Below are positions 9,703 through 15,465 of a stretch of DNA of 15,465 nucleotides, one piece after another (the stretch's first letter is position 1; each line of letters opens with the position of its first letter). The notes under the pieces were generated by a model. That model was not told where the DNA came from, did no database searches, and was given only the letters and a program-made list of their open reading frames with translations. Origin of the DNA: Haplosporangium gracile (taxonomy: Eukaryota; Mortierellomycota; Mortierellomycetes; Mortierellales; Mortierellaceae); contig JAAAUF010000753.1 of assembly GCA_015499985.1 (NCBI GenBank), positions 1 through 15,465 on the forward strand, in the 5' to 3' direction. The translations under genes were made by a program, and so were the position numbers.

Positions 9703-10086
9703 TGTGGCCGTGTTAGTGGGTGAGTGAGGATGGGTGAGGGTGAGTGAGGGTGTGAGGGTGTGAGAATGTGATCAAATAGAGGAGAGGGAGGAAGTAGAAA
9801 GGAAAGGGGGGAGGATCGATGTGTTTGACTGTAGGTTATTTACACGCAGAAAGTGACTGCAGTGCTTTCTTTTGTAGGTGGACAAGAGGGAGAAAGCAGT
9901 GTATTTGCCTGTGCGTATCCTTCCTCTACTCCTCTTCTCTCACCGTCTTCTCTTCTTGCATCTTTCCATCATCATTCACTCACAAATAAGCAGCCGACAG
10001 AACACATACAAGCAATACTCTATCAGCAGGACAGCCACAAAACAATTATACAGGACGTAAACACAACACTCATATAACAAGAGACA
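9703..10086. promoter_or_regulatory. Divergent promoter region between CAX4 and ERF4
   Basis: These 384 bp lie between two ATGs that point away from each other. The CAX4 side (9717-9770) carries a GTGAGTGAGGGTGT-type minisatellite. The ERF4 side (9905-10086) is pyrimidine-rich, then C/A-rich, like other leaders here. I see no convincing TATA box; the nearest AT element is CATATAAC at about 10070, too close to the ATG. Co-regulation is possible, but the two products have unrelated jobs. Confidence 0.6.
9717..9768 (+). repeat. Short G/T-rich minisatellite
   Basis: Repeated GTGAGTGAGG, GGGTGAGGGTGA and GTGTGAGG units follow one another, directly upstream of the CAX4 ATG on its template side. 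The CAX4 mRNA leader would read as CACTCA/CCCTCA repeats. Confidence 0.7.
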
Positions 10087-11269
10087 ATGACCTCCCAATG
10101 GCAACCATCAGCAACCCCGCCTCCGGAAGATCTCAACTCAATCCCCATCCAACAACTTCCGCTCGACCCTTCAACCACCACCACCCATGCAAATGAATCC
10201 GACCACACAATCTCTGCCAATTCCACAGTCGAACACCTTGCCAACAAGATTGTCGCTACCCAGACATGGTCTCATCCTACTCAACAGCCTGATGACAGCC
10301 CAGCACCGATAGGGAGGAAGACAAAGGCAGCCACCACAACAGCGACAGAACTAAACCGAAACCAGCAGCCCTCAATCACTACCGCCACTTCGCCTCGTTC
10401 GCCAGGAACAGCTCCTTTTTATCCAAGAGCATTAGGACCTGATACGTCAGTACTGGACCGTAACAGAGTTGGTGCTGCCACTTCATCTCGACAGCATCAA
10501 CAGCAACAAACAGGAGAGTCTTCGTCCTCTGCTCGACAGCCGACAGAGGTCCATCCTACAGGAACACCTCGAGTTATCGTCCGTATCGACAGAGACCATA
10601 ACATTGGAGACGAGGCTACTCGGTTCGAATGCGAACAGTTCCCTGAAGAGATGCTTGGAAGAGTAAGCATATAGAGCTAATTTGCTGATGGCAGTTGATC
10701 GCTGGTATTCTATCTCATTTATGGCTCAGGTGTAGATATTCTAACATTCTTCTCTACTTCAACCGTGTAGGTAACACGCGCGGAATTCAAAGGATCGGTG
10801 GAGGGCATCAACCGTTGTATGGAAGTTGCAGAAGAATCGCTCTGGAACTGCTTTGATACATTATTGGACTGCCTCTCTGCCTACACTGCAAAGCACTGCT
10901 GCGGGACTCACTATCAAAGAGTAACTAACGACTACTCTTTTGTTGTGGTTGTTAAAGGGTTAATCTAAACGGTTGTGAAAAAAGGTCTTTTGCTAACGAA
11001 TACTTTTTCTCATTTTGGACACCCTCCATTTAGTCGATACGGAAGATGGAGACATTCATCCAGGAGGAGAACAAAAGGGTTTATCATCCGGCCAGAATGC
11101 ATTTGCGTGACCCACAGAAAGTGGGCATGATCTATGTACGTCCAACTCTTTACTCATGGCCTCTCCCCATACAAAGTATGACGATATTCCCATCCCAATC
11201 CCCTTCAACAATACTAACTGTTCCTTTTCATTCTTCTGCGCATGCTAGCTCGAATTTGAGTTGTTCTGA
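10087..11269 (+). CDS. ERF4: Erf4/Golgin-A7 family palmitoyltransferase subunit
   Basis: There are four exons: 10087-10662, 10771-10920, 11034-11135 and 11249-11269, all joined in phase 0, with introns of 108, 113 and 113 bp; the product is 282 aa. Erf4 (GCP16/GOLGA7 in animals) is the partner of the DHHC acyltransferase Erf2 (ZDHHC9) and stabilises it for Ras palmitoylation at the ER or Golgi. Residues 1-162 are disordered, rich in Ser, Thr, Pro, Gln and Asn, with a short poly-Gln. The conserved domain runs from VIVRIDRDHN (163) through RFECEQFPEEMLGR, EFKGSVEGIN, LDCLSAYT and GTHYQR to IRKMETFIQEENKRVY. It ends with LRDPQKVGMIYLEFEL. Cys226 aligns with one of two cysteines reported as palmitoylated in animal GCP16; the other position is Leu here. 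The last coding exon is only 21 bases yet supplies the family's conserved ending. The first ATG in the open leader was chosen. The long N-terminal extension is as in other fungal Erf4 proteins. Confidence 0.92.
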
Positions 11270-11379
11270 GTTAATTCAATCCCATGTCCCATGTCGTTAC
11301 TCAGGAGACAAGCGGAGCAAAATAATATACCTAATTATTTTTACTACTAATCTACGTCTGGCTCCTTTTTTGCACGCTG

Positions 11380-11385
11380 AATAAA
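11380..11385 (+). terminator. Polyadenylation signal, ERF4
   Basis: AATAAA lies 111 bp after the TGA at 11267-11269. It sits in the 199-bp spacer between the convergent ERF4 and cofactor C genes. Confidence 0.5.
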
Positions 11386-11468
11386 TAACTGCCAGTTTTT
11401 CAACCTCCCATCCTTCTTTCTCTCCCGACTTCCTCATAGTCATCGCTTGTCATCGTGCTCTCGTGCTT

Positions 11469-12894
11469 TCAAGCGCGCTGGGTATAAAGGACGTGGTGAG
11501 CAATCCCCTGGCGGATCTCGGAAGCTTCGAGCAATCTCCAGTTGGGCGACTGCTGTTGACGAAGCCAATTAAAGTCCTTGACGTGATCAAACAGGTTTTT
11601 TTCGGGTCTCAGTCCGGCGGCGACAAAGAGTGTCAGGAGCTGGTCGGCTGGGAGAACTTCTTGGTATGGGTATGACGCAAACCGCATGTCTGTACAGTCT
11701 TCGATGATAGGCTCGCTAGTCACATGGAGGTAGATGTCCATGTCCGTCGATGTGTGCATCCTTGACTGTTGAGTGGAAGTAAGGCGTGACATTTATGTGA
11801 AAATATTGTGTAAGTTAGAGGTTCAGTGATTAGGTGATGTTAAGTGAAGGAGGAAAAAAAGACAAGTGTATTTACCTGGTGGCAGGCACCAATGAGCGTG
11901 CAACCTTCACAATCATGCAGCAGGATACTTCCAGAGACAGGAGGAATGACAAGGACACAGCGTTTGAGGTTCTTAATATGGACGGCACCCAGGGGTAAAG
12001 TGTGGACCAGGTTGATGGTGCAATCTGTCAGGTTGGTCAATGCAACGTCTTTGGGTTTCTCGATCGCCGCTGCTGTTGTAGTAGTAGATGTGTTGACCTG
12101 GACTCCTCCGAGATATATGCTCTCTGTGTCCACCATCATCGCATTCGGACTGGGGTCACTCGCGTTATTTTGACCGGCAGCATTAGGGAATTTGAGGTCG
12201 CCAATAAAGAGGTATTCGCCAGTTCGGTTTTCGAACGTCATGAAGAGACTCTTATCGACCGTTGACTGCAAGGCAGTCGTATCATGGTCGCTGGTTGCGG
12301 CGTTGGACACCAGGAGTGCAGAGGGGGATGTTGCGCTTGCGACCGCCTTGCGAGACTTGAAGGAGAACTTTTGTCTGGGAACAAGTTGGCCCCTCAGAAT
12401 ACTTAATCTTTCTGAAGCCGCCTTCACTGCCTAAAATAAAGCGCAAGGTATGAAGTATGTAAAAAGTCGTAAGAATTATAAGCAAAGTGAAACTCATATC
12501 CTTGCTTATTTTCCTCTTTTTACATACTTCATACCTTGCGCTTTTTTTTAAAGAGTTGTTACCTCGAGACAGATCCTGGTGTCAAAATGAGGAAGGATAG
12601 TAATGTTATCAGTAATGGCTTTCTCAAGGAGTTGGATTCGTTGGACGAGGTTATCGACGGCTGCTTGGATCTGGGTCTTGGGGACATTAGGTAAATTGCT
12701 CAGGTCGCGTTCAATTTCTACGTAAGAGGCGATGGAGAAAATATGAGTGAACAAGATCATTAAAAAGTGGTTTGGATATTTAGAATAAAGAGAGTTGCAC
12801 GGATGAGTGCTAAAACATGAAGGGGGCGTTGTAACATACCGACTCGCTTGGGGTCGAATGTGGCGCGAAAGTTTTCTTTGGTGACATCTGACAT
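11469..12894 (-). CDS. TBCC: Tubulin-folding cofactor C
   Basis: There are four minus-strand exons: 12894-12840, 12717-12563, 12430-11876 and 11765-11469. Introns are 122, 132 and 110 bp and the product is 353 aa, near the 346 of human TBCC. Cofactor C joins the cofactor D, E and tubulin complex in the cytosol and triggers GTP hydrolysis by beta-tubulin, releasing native alpha/beta heterodimer. Residues 1-100 are helical (RIQLLEKAITDNI, then AASERLSILRGQL), as in the spectrin-like N-terminal domain. A Ser/Ala-rich linker at about 90-115 precedes the C-CAP/cofactor C beta-helix (about 125-330), with LTDCTINL, LKRCVLVIPPVSGSILL and DCEGCTLIGACHQ. The arginine-finger motif QxRxH is Q255-S-R257-M-H259; the exon 3/4 joint falls between Q255 and S256. 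TSEPIIEDC and DFNWLRQQQSPNW follow, as in the family. Intron 2 is a near-perfect hairpin, listed separately. The start gives MSDVTKENF, preceded by a TATA-like element about 157 bp upstream. Confidence 0.95.
12432..12550. repeat. 35-bp inverted repeat filling intron 2 of TBCC
   Basis: The left arm is 12432-12466 and the right arm 12516-12550. They pair at 34 of 35 positions, the one mismatch being T:T at 12437/12545. The core of 29 bp (12438-12466 with 12516-12544) is perfect and the loop is 49 bases. The host intron is 12562-12431 on the minus strand, so the stem starts 12 bases after the 5' splice site and ends inside the AG of the 3' splice site. Confidence 0.93.
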
Positions 12895-13390
12895 AGTGTT
12901 GATGAATATGTGTGAGGCAATAAGGCGAGGAGGACGTGAATGCGTGTGTAATGGCTTCTGAAGAGAGGAAGAGGGGTGAAAGATTGAATCGAGAGTGTTG
13001 TGGAGAAAAGAAAGAAAGATGTGGCAACTTATCAACAAGCTGTCGAAAGATATATAAATGTGAGAAAAGGAATGGGCTCTTGTCACACGAAAGGGTCATA
13101 AAAAAAATGCGCGGTAAATTAGAGCGGACCAACGACAAAAAAGATTAAAGAAACGGCGGCAAATCACTTTGGCATTTTGCCCAGTCCGAGCTACACAGTT
13201 TTTAGCAGTGCCGACTGAATAAAAGGACATGCGGTGCCTTAAGGGAGGACCGGGTCCTTCTTATTTGAAGAAAGAAAGGGAGGTGTAATCCATGCCCGCG
13301 TCAAAGGGTCCTAGATGCACTGCATGGGATGTAACCAAAAACTGGTTCGCATTTTTTTTTTTTCAATCTGCAACTCATCTTTCTCACCTT
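12895..13390. other. Intergenic region with TBCC promoter
   Basis: A TATA-like TTTATATA (minus strand, 13058-13051) lies about 157 bp before the TBCC ATG. The intervening minus-strand sequence is T/C-rich, as a leader should be. Farther right I see a short GGACC/GGTCC palindrome at about 13248-13258, a T-run at 13352-13363, and no gene. Open frames on the minus strand (12760-13086) overlap the leader and are low in complexity. Confidence 0.45.
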
Positions 13391-14310
13391 CGACTTTCAC
13401 CTTCTCATTTCTCCCTCGCCTCGATGCCGGTGCCTACAACAGCAACGATATCAAGAATTCGACAATATTCCCGATGAGTGTCTGCCAATGCCTGGCCCAA
13501 GGACTCCACCAGGATACCAGCCATCATTATCCCCCTTCCTCGCCCTCCGCATGCTCGCCTTCGTCCATCATGGATATCAGGACAACCTTTGATCGAATCG
13601 CGACCAACCTCGCAACTTACGATACTACAATATCGTACATAGAACAGTGGTGAGAACTCTGTCAATCCAGCGAATGGGCAATCATCTACCTCTCCCCTCA
13701 ATATAACCTTACCTTTCTGGCACCAGAACAGCGAGGTGCTCTTCTGAGCAATGCTTACTCGATTGGGCAACTCTCAATCAGTAATCTTGATACGATCCTC
13801 GTCGACTCTTCCTGTGCTAACTTCACATACCTCCCTTGCAGAGGATCACTTCCATTGAATTGTGACAATGGTGATTACCACAGCAACGCCGATGACGAAC
13901 TGCTGGAACGCTCCTTTCTAGACCTCATCTATCAGAATCCAAGCCTACAGTCCATCAGTCTCGAACACGCAGAGTCCGTCCTCCCGCACTGGATCGCCCA
14001 ACATCTAGAAGCCTTCATGAACCTGCCCCACCTCCACTCGTTCAGTATGGATTTCGACAGCATGGTTACTACACCGGACCCGATCAAGACTACACTTTGG
14101 TATTACCCAAACCCGGTTCAAGACTTGTACCTGACCAACCTGAGGGACTACATTCGAGCACCGACCAGTTCCTTCCGTCTCCTGAGTCGCAGTCAACCCA
14201 ACTCGCCACGCGCAAGTTGATCCAGTTCTCCTGCTCCATGTCGGCCTTTCTTCCCGAATTATCATTAACATCTTCTCGGCCACCATTACCATTCACATCC
14301 ATGTCCTCAG

Positions 14311-14332
14311 CAACAACAACAACAACAACAAC
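14311..14332 (+). repeat. (CAA)n trinucleotide repeat
   Basis: About seven CAA units lie inside decayed copy C. They would encode poly-Gln, poly-Asn or poly-Thr depending on frame. Confidence 0.85.
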
Positions 14333-14965
14333 ATACCTGACAACCACAATCACATCTTCCTGGTGTAACCTCCCAACCATCCGCTCCTACACTTTCGAGT
14401 ACCACATAAAGAACAAGCAGGAAGATCTATTCCTCTTTCTCTCCTTCAACACGCCCCCAAACTGGAACGATCTACGGTTAACACCATCCACCATGGCCAC
14501 TACCATGCCCTCCTCGTCGTTGCCCTTTTAACCTACTCTCCACAGATCAAATCGCTAGAGCTGTTCCATATGGAGTTTACGGAGTAGGAGCTCTTCCAGC
14601 TGGTCGATACCTTTAAGGGTATGGATTAGATCGCGCTGTGTATCACACTGGAGATGAATAGGCGGGCTATCTCGGCGCTTGTTGAAAACTCTGGCCCTAT
14701 ATAGCAGTCTATTCGGTTACTCGAATGATCTTTCTGTTACCCTCGCGAGCCAGCCACTACCACGTCTACACCAACAGCAACAACAACGACTATCAAGAGT
14801 AATAGCACTCACATACACGTAGCCCAATTTCTGGTACGTTGCTCACAATTGAATACTCTGTAAGTCCAACCTGACTGAGCATCGTTCAACTCTGGTATCA
14901 GCCTGCGGGAACTGGTCGAGACCGAATGGGGCTTCTCGGCAGTTCGAGACTCTGATCCTGAGTAT

Positions 14966-14986
14966 CTCTGAATCTGAATCTGAATC
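14966..14986 (+). repeat. TCTGAA hexanucleotide repeat
   Basis: Three and a half TCTGAA units lie inside decayed copy C, encoding a Ser-Glu run in the LRR frame. The run may be an original acidic insert of the protein. Confidence 0.8.
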
Positions 14987-15190
14987 CGTATCCGAGTTTG
15001 AGTCTTACAACGGAATGGAGCCCGAAAAGAAAAATCGGGCACCACCTTGTCACTACTCCTCCACACACCTCTAACAACCGCAACTGCAACCACGACGACT
15101 ACAGAAGTCCAAAAAAAAAAATAATCAAGAGCAACGACGGCAACAGAGACAACGCCAGATCGCACTCTGAGTACTGGCACTGAGTCACAA

Positions 15191-15465
15191 ACTGAAGACG
15201 CGATCTCGGGTGAAAACGAGTTCGAATCTCGTGGCTTTCTCCCGTCTACCAGATGTCTTTTGCTGCCGCATCCGCATACACGAATGGTGAACTAGATCAA
15301 GAGTTTCTTCATAAAACCATGGGTCTTTTATGGCAGTAATAAAAACAAAATGACATAGGAGGATAATGACTGTTGTTCTTGTGGAAGGTCGAAGGGTTGG
15401 AGTGGAATGTGAGGCAGGAAGAAGAAAAGCAAGAAGGCAAGTTATGAAAAGGGGGGGGGGGGGAA
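15191..15465. other. Right-end stretch, no recognised gene
   Basis: The sequence after copy C has no family-like frame that I can place. A 13-G run at 15451-15463 closes the window; such runs are often found at contig ends, and its length is unreliable in short-read data. Confidence 0.45.

Larger units (their letters stand above)
13390..15190 (+). pseudogene. Decayed F-box/LRR protein gene (copy C)
   Basis: Family-like segments lie in order on the plus strand but in changing frames. About 13520-13660 reads FPSFALRMLAFVHHGY, then NIVHRTVVRTLSIQ, the usual end of the F-box part. About 13855-14220 reads PSLQSISLEHAES, with LEAFMNLPHLHSFSMDF after it (LRRs). About 14222-14470 continues one frame over with CNLPTIRSYTFEYH. 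About 14555-14725 reads LELFHMEFTE, stop, ELFQLVDTFKGMD, stop, IALCITLEMNRRAISAL, with TAG at 14585, 14627 and 14702. About 14830-15060 reads ISLRELVETEWGF and FETLILSISESESES in another frame. The order and spacing match an intact LRR protein of about 550-600 residues. At least four frame changes and many stops mean it cannot be translated as one chain. Sequencing error is unlikely to explain so many breaks. Confidence 0.7.

Noticed and set aside
7389..12894. Idea that the four central genes form a functional cluster
   Set aside because: Alternating strands, separate promoters and unrelated pathways (heme breakdown, dolichol recycling, palmitoylation, tubulin folding) point to plain gene packing.
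14809..15180. 123-codon minus-strand frame with Val-rich and Arg/Ile-Gln repeats
   Set aside because: It is the complement of the LRR-like plus-strand segment of copy C and its hexanucleotide repeat. The Val-rich run mirrors CAA/ACA-type repeats.
15216..15232. Perfect tRNA T-arm look-alike: ACGAG, loop TTCGAAT, CTCGT
   Set aside because: No matching acceptor stem, D-arm or anticodon arm lies at the right distance upstream; the bases expected to pair with the 3' GGCTTTC were not found. It could be a relic of a tRNA-derived element, but nothing else supports that.

Overview
The window looks like nuclear DNA of a filamentous fungus, most likely Mortierellomycota (Mortierella, Linnemannia or Podila type). 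Four conserved eukaryotic genes are split by short introns of 108-156 bp with GT...AG ends. Leaders are rich in C and T, simple repeats are common, and there are decayed F-box/leucine-rich-repeat (LRR) genes of a kind I associate with Mortierella genomes. The lineage is inference; no search could be run. The window opens in an (AAAG)n tract and closes on a 13-G run, so both ends may be contig edges.

Left part (1-7388) is gene-poor. It holds a microsatellite (1-150), a broken F-box/LRR gene on the minus strand (1047-2541), an orphan two-exon gene encoding 167 residues (3222-3847, +), a second broken F-box/LRR gene (4032-4785, +), a tentative tiny spliced unit (about 5350-5900, +), and about 1.6 kb in which I recognise no gene.

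Central part (7254-12894) is a compact housekeeping block with four confident genes whose splice joints restore family motifs. These are heme oxygenase (+, 272 aa), dolichyldiphosphatase (-, 258 aa), an Erf4/Golgin-A7 palmitoyltransferase subunit (+, 282 aa) and tubulin-folding cofactor C (-, 353 aa). They alternate in strand: heme oxygenase and dolichyldiphosphatase converge with a 152-bp gap, dolichyldiphosphatase and ERF4 diverge from a shared 384-bp promoter region, and ERF4 and TBCC converge with a 199-bp gap. The genes serve unrelated pathways (heme degradation, dolichol recycling for N-glycosylation, Ras-type palmitoylation, tubulin folding). The arrangement looks like ordinary compact packing, not a pathway cluster.

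Right part (about 13390-15190) is a third, long, decayed F-box/LRR gene on the plus strand, then a short tail with no recognised gene.

The most unusual structure is an almost perfect 35-bp inverted repeat that occupies nearly all of the second intron of the cofactor C gene, a mirtron-like arrangement. I saw no tRNA, rRNA, CRISPR array, intact transposon, or convincing novel multi-gene system.
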